Source of the DNA: Flavobacteriaceae bacterium
Lineage (GTDB): Bacteria > Bacteroidota > Bacteroidia > Flavobacteriales > Flavobacteriaceae
Length of the DNA: 64,000 nt
NCBI GenBank assembly: GCA_027490305.1
Contig: JAIXYI010000036.1
Location: forward strand, 124,001-188,000
Direction of reading: 5' to 3'
The position numbers and the translations under genes are program-made. The notes below the pieces were generated by a model. It did no database searches. It was not told where the DNA came from and saw only the letters and a program-made list of their open reading frames with translations. Of the stretch, positions 43,347 through 53,191 are shown piece by piece (the first letter of the stretch is position 1; each line of letters opens with the position of its first letter).

Positions 43347-44747
43347 ATGACGCCGAAAAAAATAAACTCCATTTGCTGTATCGGCGCGGGATATGTGGGC
43401 GGGCCAACGATGGCAGTCATCGCACAGAAATGTCCGCACATCAACGTTACCGTAGTTGACCTGAACGCACAGCGTATAGCGGCGTGGAACGATACTGATT
43501 TGCGGAATCTTCCTATATATGAGCCCGGTTTGTCCGAAGTAGTACGCGAAGCACGGGGACGTAACCTGTTTTTTTCGACCGATGTTGAGCGTGCCATCGA
43601 CGAGTCGGACATGATTTTCATTTCCGTCAATACACCTACCAAAACCTATGGTCTCGGGAAAGGTATGGCGGCAGATCTTAAATACATTGAACTTTGCGCC
43701 CGACAAATCGCAGCGGTCGCTAAGTCTGATAAGATTGTCGTAGAGAAATCCACCCTTCCGGTTCGCACGGCCGAAGCCATCAAGAATATTCTCGACTTCA
43801 CTGGAAACGGTGTTGCGTTCCAGATACTCTCCAATCCGGAATTCCTGGCTGAGGGTACGGCAATCGCCGATCTTCATGCACCAGACCGTGTGCTGATTGG
43901 AGGGGATGAAACTCCAGAAGGAAAGGCGGCACAGGAAGCACTTGTGGAGGTGTATGCCAATTGGGTGTCCCGCGACAGGATCCTGACCACCAACGTTTGG
44001 TCGTCGGAACTCTCAAAGCTCACCGCCAACGCCTTCCTCGCCCAGCGTGTTTCTTCCATAAATGCCATATCCGAACTGTGTGAGAAAACAGGAGCACACG
44101 TTGACGAAGTGGCAAAAGCCATTGGGATGGATAGTCGTATAGGTTCAAAGTTCCTGAAATCTTCAGTTGGTTTCGGCGGTTCCTGCTTCCAGAAAGACAT
44201 TCTCAACCTCGTTTACATTGCGAAATCCTACGGCTTACAGGAAGTTGCAGACTACTGGGAACAGGTGATTCTCCTCAATGACCACCAAAAACGCCGTTTC
44301 GCTGCAAATATCGTTCGGACTCTTTATAACACAGTATCCGGAAAGAAAATCGCATTCCTGGGCTGGGCATTCAAGAAAGACACCAACGACACCCGTGAGT
44401 CGGCAGCAATTTATGTGGCCGACTACCTCCTTAATGAACAGGCTTCTATTTGTGTATATGACCCTCAGGTGGGGCGCTCACAGATGCTAGGGGACCTCAA
44501 TTACCTGCAAACGCGCGAAACAGCACATAATGAGGCAGCCGTCGCACACGCCGCCGATGCTTATGAAGCCTGCAAGGGTGCCCATGCCATTGCTGTTTTG
44601 ACCGAATGGGATGAATTCCGCGACTATGACTGGAAACGTATTTACGATAATATGTCCAAGCCTGCATTTGTATTCGATGGGCGAAATATTCTCGACAGGG
44701 ATAAGATGTCGGACATCGGGTTTATGTATTGCGGAGTAGGCAGCTAG
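43347..44747 (+). CDS. ugd: UDP-glucose 6-dehydrogenase (animal-like type)
   Basis: A 466-aa UDP-glucose dehydrogenase oxidising UDP-glucose to UDP-glucuronate. The N-terminal [17 protein letters not shown] motif, the [13 protein letters not shown] segment and the catalytic Cys in [14 protein letters not shown] match the long (eukaryote-like) class of Ugd found in many Bacteroidota. It starts 2 nt after the TviB-like gene. Its product could feed the glucuronate epimerase encoded two genes later. Confidence 0.92.
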   Translation: MTPKKINSICCIGAGYVGGPTMAVIAQKCPHINVTVVDLNAQRIAAWNDTDLRNLPIYEPGLSEVVREARGRNLFFSTDVERAIDESDMIFISVNTPTKTYGLGKGMAADLKYIELCARQIAAVAKSDKIVVEKSTLPVRTAEAIKNILDFTGNGVAFQILSNPEFLAEGTAIADLHAPDRVLIGGDETPEGKAAQEALVEVYANWVSRDRILTTNVWSSELSKLTANAFLAQRVSSINAISELCEKTGAHVDEVAKAIGMDSRIGSKFLKSSVGFGGSCFQKDILNLVYIAKSYGLQEVADYWEQVILLNDHQKRRFAANIVRTLYNTVSGKKIAFLGWAFKKDTNDTRESAAIYVADYLLNEQASICVYDPQVGRSQMLGDLNYLQTRETAHNEAAVAHAADAYEACKGAHAIAVLTEWDEFRDYDWKRIYDNMSKPAFVFDGRNILDRDKMSDIGFMYCGVGS

Positions 44748-44752
44748 ATAAC

Positions 44753-45787
44753 ATGGCAAAAAATATTTTGATTACAGGAGGCAGTGGCTTTATCGGATCC
44801 CATGTGGTACGGCGGTTTGTGACGCGCTATCCGGAATACCAGATTTTTAACCTGGATGCGCTTACATACGCAGGTAACCAAGAGAATCTCGCAGATATTG
44901 CAGATGCACCTAACTATCAGTTTTTACACGCAGATATCGTTGACGGCGAAAAGATAACGAGTCTTTTCGAAACCTACGGTTTTGACGCTGTCATCCATCT
45001 CGCGGCCGAATCGCATGTTGACCGTTCGATTTCAGAACCGCTTTCGTTTGTGAAAACGAATGTGATTGGTACGGTAAACCTGTTGAATGCCTGTCGTGCC
45101 GCGTGGGGTGTATCGTTCGAAGGAAGACGTTTTTATCATATCAGTACAGACGAGGTGTATGGTGCCCTGGGCGCAGACGGATTCTTTACGGAACAGACCG
45201 CTTACGATCCGAATTCTCCATACTCTGCTTCCAAAGCGTCTTCCGATCACTTTGTAAGGGCTTATGGCGAAACGTATGGATTACCGTATGTCATAACCAA
45301 CTGCTCCAACAACTACGGACCGAATCAGTTCCCTGAGAAGCTGATCCCGCTTTTTATCCAAAACATCATTGACCGAAAGCCACTACCCGTATACGGGGAC
45401 GGTAAATATACCCGCGACTGGCTTTTCGTGGAAGACCATGCTGTCGCTATCGATCTTGTTTTTCATAAAGGAGTAGACAAGGAGACCTACAACATTGGTG
45501 GTTTCAACGAATGGCAAAACATCGATCTTGTCCAGCTTCTCTGCCGGGTGATGGACGATAAGCTTGGGCGCCCACCAGGAGAATCCGCGCAACTCGTTAC
45601 GTTCGTAACCGACCGACCGGGGCACGATCTTAGATATGCGATCGATGCTACCAAAATCACCCATGAGTTGGGGTGGAAGCCAAGCGTTACATTCGAACAG
45701 GGACTTGACTGTACCATAAACTGGTACCTCAACAATCCGGAGTGGCTTTCCCATATTCGCGACGGTTCTTACCGCTCATTATACTAA
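44753..45787 (+). CDS. rfbB: dTDP-glucose 4,6-dehydratase
   Basis: A 344-aa SDR protein with TGGSGFIGSHVV, ALTYAGNQENL, HISTDEVYG and YSASKASSDHFVRAYGETYG, a full RmlB/RfbB signature. It forms dTDP-4-keto-6-deoxyglucose for deoxy sugars. No rfbA, rfbC or rfbD is in the window; they may lie beyond the end or elsewhere. The frame opens with a TTG at 44729 within ugd; the ATG at 44753 is chosen. Confidence 0.93.
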   Translation: MAKNILITGGSGFIGSHVVRRFVTRYPEYQIFNLDALTYAGNQENLADIADAPNYQFLHADIVDGEKITSLFETYGFDAVIHLAAESHVDRSISEPLSFVKTNVIGTVNLLNACRAAWGVSFEGRRFYHISTDEVYGALGADGFFTEQTAYDPNSPYSASKASSDHFVRAYGETYGLPYVITNCSNNYGPNQFPEKLIPLFIQNIIDRKPLPVYGDGKYTRDWLFVEDHAVAIDLVFHKGVDKETYNIGGFNEWQNIDLVQLLCRVMDDKLGRPPGESAQLVTFVTDRPGHDLRYAIDATKITHELGWKPSVTFEQGLDCTINWYLNNPEWLSHIRDGSYRSLY

Positions 45788-45791
45788 ATAT

Positions 45792-46787
45792 ATGGAAAAA
45801 AGGGTTTTCATAACAGGTATCGCTGGTTTCATTGGCTTCCACACCGCGAAACGGTTTCAGGAGGCCGGTTATACCGTCGTAGGGATTGACAATCTGAATG
45901 CCTATTATGACCCGCAGTTGAAACGCGACCGATTGGCGCAACTCGGAATTTATGTGAGCGAAGGACAGGAACGGTACCAGTCTGGCTCCCTTACTTTTTA
46001 TCTGGGAGACCTGCAGGACGCCGCACTTCTCAACAGAATAGCGGAGCAGGATTCTTTTGAAGGTATTGTCAACCTGGCCGCGCAGGCCGGCGTCCGTTAT
46101 AGTATCGAGAACCCACAGACCTATATCGATTCTAATATAACAGGTTTTTTAAACATACTCGAACTCGCTAAAAAAAATAAGGTCGAACATGTGGTGTATG
46201 CGAGTAGCAGTTCGGTATACGGACTTGACGCGAAGCAGCCGTTTTCAGAAAAAGAAGCCAGCAACAAGCAGATTAGTATGTATGCCGCGAGTAAAAAAGC
46301 CAATGAAAGCATGGCCGAAGTGTATGCCCACCTTTTCGGGATACGTTTGAGCGGACTAAGGTTCTTTACGGTATATGGTCCATGGGGCCGACCTGATATG
46401 GCACCCATGCTGTTCGCGAAAGCTGCGTTTGCCGGAGAACCAATTAAGGTTTTCAATTATGGCAACCAAAGCCGTGATTTTACTTTTGTGGATGACATTG
46501 TGGAGGGCATCTTCCGGGTGTACGAAAAAGATAGGGACACGCATCATGAAGTATACAATATTGGAAACGGAAGTCCGGTAAACCTACTTCGTTTTATCGA
46601 AACCATAGAGGAAGCATCTGGTCGAAAAATTGAGAAGCAAATGACCGAAGCACAACCCGGCGATGTAACGGTTACCTATGCCGATATCTCCAAATTGGCC
46701 TCTCATATCGATTTCCGCCCGCGTATCGATATTGAAGAGGGCATTCGGCAATTCATCACATGGTATGTTTCTTATTTCAAGCCCTAA
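45792..46787 (+). CDS. UDP-glucuronate 4-epimerase-like protein
   Basis: A 331-aa SDR epimerase with TGIAGFIGFHTAKRF, DNLNAYYDPQLKRDRL, LAAQAGVRYSIENPQ and the catalytic YAASKKANE, as in UDP-glucuronate epimerases (CapI type) that make UDP-galacturonate. With ugd it could supply GlcA and GalA. It ends directly before the ABC transporter ATG with no gap. Confidence 0.85.
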   Translation: MEKRVFITGIAGFIGFHTAKRFQEAGYTVVGIDNLNAYYDPQLKRDRLAQLGIYVSEGQERYQSGSLTFYLGDLQDAALLNRIAEQDSFEGIVNLAAQAGVRYSIENPQTYIDSNITGFLNILELAKKNKVEHVVYASSSSVYGLDAKQPFSEKEASNKQISMYAASKKANESMAEVYAHLFGIRLSGLRFFTVYGPWGRPDMAPMLFAKAAFAGEPIKVFNYGNQSRDFTFVDDIVEGIFRVYEKDRDTHHEVYNIGNGSPVNLLRFIETIEEASGRKIEKQMTEAQPGDVTVTYADISKLASHIDFRPRIDIEEGIRQFITWYVSYFKP

Positions 46788-48590
46788 ATGAGTAAGATAC
46801 GCGCAATATTGACCCAAAAGCTTTTAGTACACTTCGCCTACTTCTATCGTTATATCGGACGTAGGGTAATTTTTTCAGTGGTATTGAGCCTACTTGTAGG
46901 GATACTTGACAGCCTCGGGCTTTCGATGTTCCTTCCATTGCTTCAGATGATCGATCCGGAGAGTCCTGTAAACCCTGAAAAATTGGGTAAACTACGATTT
47001 TTGATAGACGGGATGAATGAACTTGGGTTCTCCCTTACCATCGGGTCGGTATTGATGTTCCTTTGTGTTTTCTTCGTTTTCAAAGGCTTTGCCCAATACT
47101 TCCGAAATACGTACCAGGTGGTTTTGCAACAGTATTTCATCAAGAAAATGCGGTTCCAGCTCATCCGATTGTTCGATTCCATCAGCTACAAGTATTTCGC
47201 GATTGCAGATGCGGGACGCATCCAGAACACGCTCAGTGGTGAAGTGGATCGTGTCTCACGCGCTTACCAGACCTATTTCACCGCACTGCAAAATATCATC
47301 ATGGTGATGGTATATGTCGTTTTTGCCTTTTTTCTCGATTTTAAATTTGCCCTCCTCGTTTGTGCGGGAGGTATCGTGACCAACCTAATCTTTACCCGAC
47401 TATATAAAAAGACAAAAGGCGCGTCTCGCGAACTTACGCACGAAAGCCATGTTTTTCAGAACCTGATCATCCAGCGAGTAGCGAATTTCAAATACCTGAA
47501 AGCCACGGGATCCCGTAAAGTTTACTCTAAAAAATTGTCGGATTCGGTCAGCACCATTGAGGAGAATAATCGCCGTATCGGTATATTGGGCGCCATCCTC
47601 AGCGCAAGTCGCGAACCGCTGTTGATCTTTGTGGTATCAGCCGTCATAATTGTGCAGACCCAATGGATGGGCGGTGCACTCGGTCCGATACTCGTAGCGC
47701 TTATGTTCTTTTACCGCGCCCTTACGTATCTCATGGTAGTCCAGACGCAGTGGAACCTTTTTATCGCCGTATCAGGTTCATTGTCAAATATGACCGAGTT
47801 TACCAATGAACTGAAACGGAACCGAGAAGAAGATGGATCGGGAGCATTCAACCGTTTCGAAAAGCAGATTGAACTTCAGGATGTGACGTTTGGCTATTCC
47901 GAAGACACACCCGTTTTACGAAGCGTGAATCTTGTTGTAGATCGCAACGAAACTATTGCTTTTGTAGGGGAAAGCGGTAGTGGGAAAACAACACTTGTCA
48001 ATCTCCTTGCAGGCCTTGTTACACCTGACAAAGGGCGCCTTATGATCGATGGTTTCGATATTCTCAGTTTAAAGCGGGACGATTACCAGTCGCGAATCGG
48101 ATACATCACACAAGATCCGGCCATTTTCAATGACACCGTGTTCAATAACATCACTTTCTGGGCCGAACCAACCGAAGAAAACGAACGGCGCTTCCGCGAT
48201 GCTGTCAAAAAAGCCTCGCTATTCGAGGTTATTGAAGCTATGGAGTCAAAAGAGCAGACCGTACTGGGGACTAATGGTGTCAACCTGAGCGGCGGACAGA
48301 AACAACGGATATCGATTGCCCGAGAGCTATATAAGGACATTGACATCCTGATTCTGGATGAGGCTACCTCTGCCCTTGACTCAGAGACGGAGCGCGCTAT
48401 TCAGGAAAATATAGATAACCTGAAAGGAACCTACACTATCCTGATCGTGGCGCACCGACTGTCGACTGTCAGAAATGCCGACCGAATAGTATTGATGGAA
48501 AAAGGGAGCATACAGCATACAGATACTTTCACAGGACTGATGGAGTCTTCCCCTAATTTCGCAAGAATGGTTAAATTGCAGGAGTTATAA
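46788..48590 (+). CDS. ABC-type flippase, permease-ATPase fusion
   Basis: A 600-aa half-transporter with six membrane helices (about 20-310) and an ABC ATPase: Walker A GESGSGKTTL, signature LSGGQKQRISIAREL, Walker B DILILDEATSALD. It is of the MsbA/PglK class that flips lipid-linked glycans across the inner membrane and may replace a Wzx flippase, since no Wzx-like gene is seen in the window. It abuts the epimerase gene. Confidence 0.87.
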   Translation: MSKIRAILTQKLLVHFAYFYRYIGRRVIFSVVLSLLVGILDSLGLSMFLPLLQMIDPESPVNPEKLGKLRFLIDGMNELGFSLTIGSVLMFLCVFFVFKGFAQYFRNTYQVVLQQYFIKKMRFQLIRLFDSISYKYFAIADAGRIQNTLSGEVDRVSRAYQTYFTALQNIIMVMVYVVFAFFLDFKFALLVCAGGIVTNLIFTRLYKKTKGASRELTHESHVFQNLIIQRVANFKYLKATGSRKVYSKKLSDSVSTIEENNRRIGILGAILSASREPLLIFVVSAVIIVQTQWMGGALGPILVALMFFYRALTYLMVVQTQWNLFIAVSGSLSNMTEFTNELKRNREEDGSGAFNRFEKQIELQDVTFGYSEDTPVLRSVNLVVDRNETIAFVGESGSGKTTLVNLLAGLVTPDKGRLMIDGFDILSLKRDDYQSRIGYITQDPAIFNDTVFNNITFWAEPTEENERRFRDAVKKASLFEVIEAMESKEQTVLGTNGVNLSGGQKQRISIARELYKDIDILILDEATSALDSETERAIQENIDNLKGTYTILIVAHRLSTVRNADRIVLMEKGSIQHTDTFTGLMESSPNFARMVKLQEL

Positions 48591-48592
48591 GT

Positions 48593-49138
48593 ATGTCGCA
48601 ACTTCGGAAACATCTTAAATTTACCTGGCGCCACAAATGGCGAGCGTTTGTCCAGCGTCGGCAGTTGGGTCAAATGGGGCGCGACGTGCATATTGACAAA
48701 GGTGTTGAATTTATGCGTTTTCCGTATAATATACAGGTGGGTGACGATGTAGTAGTGAAGGAAGGTGCCCGTATTTGTGCCTGTAATGAACGTGCCACGA
48801 TTCGCATTGGAGCGCGCACTACGGTGGGTTACCATAATTTCTTTTTTGCGTCGGAGGCCATAGAGATTGGAGCAGACTGCCTCATTGCCCCCTTCGTATA
48901 CATCGTTGATAGTAATCACTCTATTGCGCGTGGCGAGCTGATCAACCGACAACCCAACCAAACCGCACCGATCCGTGTTGGCAATGGGGTTTGGATTGCG
49001 AGTAATGTGACCATCCTGAAGGGCGTGACGATCGGCGACGGTGCTGTCATAGCAGCCAATTCAGTCGTAAATAAAGACATTCCACCATTTGAGATATGGG
49101 GCGGGAGCCCTGCCAAAAAAATCAGCGAACGTGAATAA
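48593..49138 (+). CDS. Hexapeptide-repeat acyltransferase
   Basis: A 181-aa left-handed beta-helix acyltransferase (trimeric LbH fold) with repeated hexapeptides (IRVGNGVWIASNVTI, VTIGDGAVIAANSVV) and the NHSIARGE loop that carries a likely catalytic His. It probably O- or N-acetylates a sugar of the polysaccharide. The next gene overlaps its end by 8 nt. Confidence 0.82.
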   Translation: MSQLRKHLKFTWRHKWRAFVQRRQLGQMGRDVHIDKGVEFMRFPYNIQVGDDVVVKEGARICACNERATIRIGARTTVGYHNFFFASEAIEIGADCLIAPFVYIVDSNHSIARGELINRQPNQTAPIRVGNGVWIASNVTILKGVTIGDGAVIAANSVVNKDIPPFEIWGGSPAKKISERE

Positions 49139-49832
49139 ACCAACGGTTGGAGCCGTCATATTATCCCGTTTCTCTTCGAGCAGGTTGCCAGGAAAGGCCC
49201 TAATGGAAATTGATGGCAAACCTGTTTTGCTATATATCATCGAACGATTACAGAAGGTGTTGCCGCTTGACAGGATTGTGATAGCGACTTCTGCCGAAAC
49301 ATCAGACGACCCGATTGCGGCCTTCTGCGAGCGTGAGCACATTGCCTGCCACAGGGGGTCGCTTGAACATGTGGCCGAGCGTTTCCTGGAAGCAGGCGAG
49401 GCGAAGGGATGGGACTACACAACCCGTATCAACGGTGATAACATATTCGTAGACACTGATGTGTTGCGAGACATGATAGCTATTGCCGAAACCGGGCAGT
49501 ATGCATTTATTAGCAATGTAAAAGACCGTACTTTCCCAAAGGGGATGAGTATCGAGATTGTGCGTACGTCGGTATTCCGAAGCCTCATGCCGACATTGTC
49601 GGCGTCGCGCGAGTACCAGGAACATGTGACACTTTATCTTTATGACCATGAAGACCAAGTGCAGCACTATTATTTTCGGAATACAACATTACCAGAAGCT
49701 GCTGGTATCCAATTCGCGCTTGATACAAGTGAGGATTTTGATCGTACGAGCCGTATTATTGCAGCATTCAGACAGCCGCACACTGAATATAACCTGGCCC
49801 GGATTTATCCTATTTACCAACAGATAAGATGA
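49131..49832 (+). CDS. SpsF-like cytidylyltransferase
   Basis: A 233-aa nucleotidyltransferase of the SpsF/CMP-sugar-synthetase type, with FSSSRLPGKALMEIDGKPVL near the N-terminus and a downstream NGDNIFVDTDV segment. It should activate an acid sugar as its CMP derivative. I place the start at GTG 49131 because it overlaps the acyltransferase stop by 8 nt (GTGAATAA) and no ATG is close. It ends in an ATGA overlap with the next gene. Confidence 0.78.
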   Translation: MNKPTVGAVILSRFSSSRLPGKALMEIDGKPVLLYIIERLQKVLPLDRIVIATSAETSDDPIAAFCEREHIACHRGSLEHVAERFLEAGEAKGWDYTTRINGDNIFVDTDVLRDMIAIAETGQYAFISNVKDRTFPKGMSIEIVRTSVFRSLMPTLSASREYQEHVTLYLYDHEDQVQHYYFRNTTLPEAAGIQFALDTSEDFDRTSRIIAAFRQPHTEYNLARIYPIYQQIR

Positions 49833-50878
49833 GTAACGCCAAGACCAGAAACGTCTTTGTATTGTCGACGGAGTACCATTTCCTCCTCGCGATGTCGATC
49901 ATCGACTCCCATTTTGCCGATGTGCAATACGACAATGTGCTCGTGTTGAAGGGCCCCCGGCTCGCCAGTATAGATGACACCTCACTTCCGAACGGCATCA
50001 GTGCTATCCGCCTTCTTTTCGAAGATTCGCAGTTTAGGAAAAGACTGAAGGAAGAAGTCTTTGGTTCCCCTATCGGTAATCTTTTCGTGGTGCACACCTA
50101 TCGCGCCTACGAAAGCTATGTTCTGTCGCTGGCTTCAGGCAAAACACGGATCCATCTGATGCAGGACGGATCGCTGTTCTACCATACGATGGAAGTCAGC
50201 CTTTTCCTGAATCGCATACGCGAAACCTACATGATCTATAAAAATCTGTGGGATAAGGGAATATTGCTCAAAACCGTTCTCTATTATCCAAGACATATGC
50301 ACAGGAGCCGGTTCATAAATGAACTTTGGATGACCGACCCTGAGCTTTTTGTAGACCCGAAAACCAAACTGAAGATCAACCAGGTGAAGCTATTCCCTTA
50401 TCCAGAAAGTATTGAAAGATACGGACGGTGCTTTGATACGGCAAAAGGCGACTTCCGCGGTATCGAGGATTGCATGATTTATCTTGCCCCGATCATCCGT
50501 AACGAAGCCGACTTGCCGATTGAGATCGAACAGATACGGAAACTTAAGGAGAAGATAGGGAAGAAGAACCTTATCATAAAACTCCACCCGGGCGTGAAAG
50601 GTAAAGCACAGTTCAACCATCTGCAGGAAGCTTTTGGTGATGTGGTTCGCCAGGATTATATACCTGCCGAGCTCTATATTGCCAATTCCGTGCGCTCTTG
50701 CGTTGTCGGGTCGGCTTCTACAGCCTTGTTCTATAATAACCCATCTTGCCAGAATTTTGCCCTCAAGCGCTATTACCAGCGACTGGGGATTTATGCGGCC
50801 TGGAAAAATGTGGCGCTTCCTGCCCATGTCCACCAAATCAATGAACTAGAGGATTTTGATACCATACAAATTCGATGA
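49829..50878 (+). CDS. Sialyltransferase-like glycosyltransferase (putative)
   Basis: A 349-aa protein I do not recognise by full-length resemblance. It shows the three short motifs shared by several bacterial sialyltransferase families: QDG at residues 112-114 (the D/E-D/E-G site, in MQDGSLFYH), HP at 253-254 (KLHPG) and a Ser/Thr-rich site at 295-298 (GSAST). Its place between a CMP-sugar activator and a NeuB-like synthase fits a nonulosonate transferase. The order of the neighbours, with 4-nt overlaps at both ends, makes one functional unit likely. Confidence 0.55.
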   Translation: MSNAKTRNVFVLSTEYHFLLAMSIIDSHFADVQYDNVLVLKGPRLASIDDTSLPNGISAIRLLFEDSQFRKRLKEEVFGSPIGNLFVVHTYRAYESYVLSLASGKTRIHLMQDGSLFYHTMEVSLFLNRIRETYMIYKNLWDKGILLKTVLYYPRHMHRSRFINELWMTDPELFVDPKTKLKINQVKLFPYPESIERYGRCFDTAKGDFRGIEDCMIYLAPIIRNEADLPIEIEQIRKLKEKIGKKNLIIKLHPGVKGKAQFNHLQEAFGDVVRQDYIPAELYIANSVRSCVVGSASTALFYNNPSCQNFALKRYYQRLGIYAAWKNVALPAHVHQINELEDFDTIQIR

Positions 50879-51900
50879 CCATGTCAAACGCATATAAAGG
50901 AAAACACGGACCATTGTTGATCTGCGAGATCGGCGGAAACCATGAAGGAGACTTCGAATATGCCAAAAAACTGGCGCGTCTCGCCATCGAAACGGACGTA
51001 GATTACGTCAAGTTCCAGATATACACCGGAGACACGCTGGTTTCCTCAATGGAGAGCCCTGACAGGAATAAGCATTTCAAGAAGTTTGAGCTCTCACGCG
51101 AGCAGCACCTCTATCTTGCGGATATGGTAAAGGAGGCAGGTATACTCTACACCTCTTCCGTTTGGGATATCGATGCGATGCAGTGGCTGGACCCATACAT
51201 TAGCTTGTATAAAATAGGCAGCGGCGACCTGAACGCGTATCCGGTGCTCCGAAAGACGGCAGAGAAAGGTAAGCCGATGATTATCTCTACCGGTCTTGCC
51301 ACCGAGCAGGAGGTACTTGACACGGTTGCTTTCCTGCAATCGGTGAATCCGGTATACCAGTCCAAGGATATGTTGGCAGTTTTGCAATGTACGAGTATGT
51401 ACCCAATTCCCGCTGCCGACGCCAATCTGAATGTGATGTCCCGCCTGCGCGAACTGACTTCGCTGACGATTGGCTATTCCGATCATACGGAAGGCTCAAA
51501 GGCGCTTATGTATGCTGTTGCAATGGGTGCTGAAGTGCTTGAATTTCATTTTACAGATAGCCGCGAAGGTAAAGTCTTCCGTGATCATAAAGTGTCGCTT
51601 ACGCCTTCTGAAATACGGGAATTGATTGCTGAAATTGGACTTATCAGGGAACTCAAGGGAGATGCCATAAAAAAACCCGTACCGATCGAAATAGACAATG
51701 GACACGTTGCCTCTTTCCGGCGAGCTGTTTACCCGCTTCGTGATATTAAGGTCGGCGAAGTTCTCACGGAGGAAAATCTCACCGTCCTGCGGCCCAACCA
51801 CGGGATAGATGCCCGCGATTACGATAAATTGATCGGTAAGAAAGTGGCCAGGGAGCTTCTCCGCCACGAAAAACTGGACTGGAGCGATATCTCATCATGA
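50875..51900 (+). CDS. NeuB-family nonulosonic acid synthase
   Basis: A 341-aa NeuB/SpsE-type enzyme that condenses a hexose derivative with PEP to make a sialic-acid-like sugar. The N-terminal TIM-barrel has CEIGGNHEG, YVKFQIYTGD (K46), YKIGSGDLNAYP and GYSDHTEG; a C-terminal SAF (antifreeze-like) domain spans about 275-341. In the metal-binding segment EKHF of relatives, this protein reads EFHF, keeping the His but losing the Lys. No epimerase or dehydratase that would make its hexose substrate is visible nearby. Confidence 0.87.
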   Translation: MTMSNAYKGKHGPLLICEIGGNHEGDFEYAKKLARLAIETDVDYVKFQIYTGDTLVSSMESPDRNKHFKKFELSREQHLYLADMVKEAGILYTSSVWDIDAMQWLDPYISLYKIGSGDLNAYPVLRKTAEKGKPMIISTGLATEQEVLDTVAFLQSVNPVYQSKDMLAVLQCTSMYPIPAADANLNVMSRLRELTSLTIGYSDHTEGSKALMYAVAMGAEVLEFHFTDSREGKVFRDHKVSLTPSEIRELIAEIGLIRELKGDAIKKPVPIEIDNGHVASFRRAVYPLRDIKVGEVLTEENLTVLRPNHGIDARDYDKLIGKKVARELLRHEKLDWSDISS

Positions 51901-53153
51901 CAAAAACGCTGACATTAGGGGATAAAGAAAGAAAACGGAAAAAAGGCCTGCTAGCCGTTTTCTTCGTTTGGCCTCTCTTGTCGGCTATAATGGCATTCCG
52001 CGATTTCGGTAACCGCACTTCTCGCAAAACCATTATCGCTTTTTTTTCCTTCTTCGGATTTACCATGGGATTTGCCCGCGAAGGGATGGATGGTTATACG
52101 CATGCCCGAAAGTTCGAGGCCTTCATCAAGATGGACGCAGGACAGTTCAAGTTAATCATTATGAACTTCATCCTGCGCCGTAACAATGCGGAGGAGTTGG
52201 ATATTTACACGACGATCATCAACTTTCTCGTTTCCAGATTTACACATTCCTATCACTGGGTATTCCTTCTGCATGCGCTTATCTTTTCCGTTTTTTCTGT
52301 GAAGTTTTTCGGGTTCGTGTATGACGAATTTGCAGGAAAGATGAACAAGAATTCCCGTATCTTTTTCATCTTGGCCTTTTTCATCATGCCCGTCACCATC
52401 GTACACGGTATCCGGTTTCCAGTGGCCGCCTGGATTTACGTTTTTGGCGTTTACAGATACCTGTCAACCGAAAAGAAAACCTACATCTGGTATTGCGCAC
52501 TTGCCTGTTTCGTACACTTTAGTTTCGCGCTTGCCCTCGGGCTAATTCTCATTTATGTTGCGCTTGGAAACCGGAACTACATTTACCTTGGACTTATCGC
52601 GCTTTCGCTACTGGCGCCCAACCTAATGTATACCTACCTTTCGTCGTTTGATACATCTAATATTGGGGATAACCTCCAAGACAAACTCGAAGCCTATTCT
52701 AATAAAGATTACATCGTAAACCGAAATGAATCGCTGGAATCGCGTAACTGGTACGCCCGTCTGCGGATCCCGATCATGCAATACACAATGATTGCAGTGG
52801 TGCTATTCATTGGTTTTTTTCGGAAGCATTACTACAATCAGGACAAGATCCAGCAGAACCTTTTCTCATTCATGTTACTGCTTCTCGCTTTCGTGAATTT
52901 CGGTTTTGCTTTCGACTCGCTCGGACGACGATTCCTGCTCATCTGGATTCTTCTCGCAGCGATCTATCTCTACCGTTTTTATCAACAGAACAATTTTGCT
53001 TATTTCAAGTCCTATACCGTGATTCTGGCTTTTCCGACGCTGCTTTGGATATTCGTCCAGACGCGTGTTGCACTTGACGTCGTCACCCCCATGTGGTTTA
53101 TTGGAAATCCTGTCACTTCCCTGTTTATAGAAATGGATGTCTTTAGTAAATAA
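51897..53153 (+). CDS. EpsG/Wzy-like polysaccharide polymerase
   Basis: A 418-aa membrane protein with about ten hydrophobic segments and a basic, soluble N-terminus (KERKRKKG). The pattern, with a long periplasmic loop about residues 245-280, resembles EpsG-family polymerases. The family is poorly conserved in sequence, so the call rests mainly on topology and place in the locus. It overlaps the NeuB gene by 4 nt. Confidence 0.7.
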   Translation: MTKTLTLGDKERKRKKGLLAVFFVWPLLSAIMAFRDFGNRTSRKTIIAFFSFFGFTMGFAREGMDGYTHARKFEAFIKMDAGQFKLIIMNFILRRNNAEELDIYTTIINFLVSRFTHSYHWVFLLHALIFSVFSVKFFGFVYDEFAGKMNKNSRIFFILAFFIMPVTIVHGIRFPVAAWIYVFGVYRYLSTEKKTYIWYCALACFVHFSFALALGLILIYVALGNRNYIYLGLIALSLLAPNLMYTYLSSFDTSNIGDNLQDKLEAYSNKDYIVNRNESLESRNWYARLRIPIMQYTMIAVVLFIGFFRKHYYNQDKIQQNLFSFMLLLLAFVNFGFAFDSLGRRFLLIWILLAAIYLYRFYQQNNFAYFKSYTVILAFPTLLWIFVQTRVALDVVTPMWFIGNPVTSLFIEMDVFSK

Positions 53154-53191
53154 CGCCCCCAACCTTTAACACACTTCAATGCCCCTATGAT

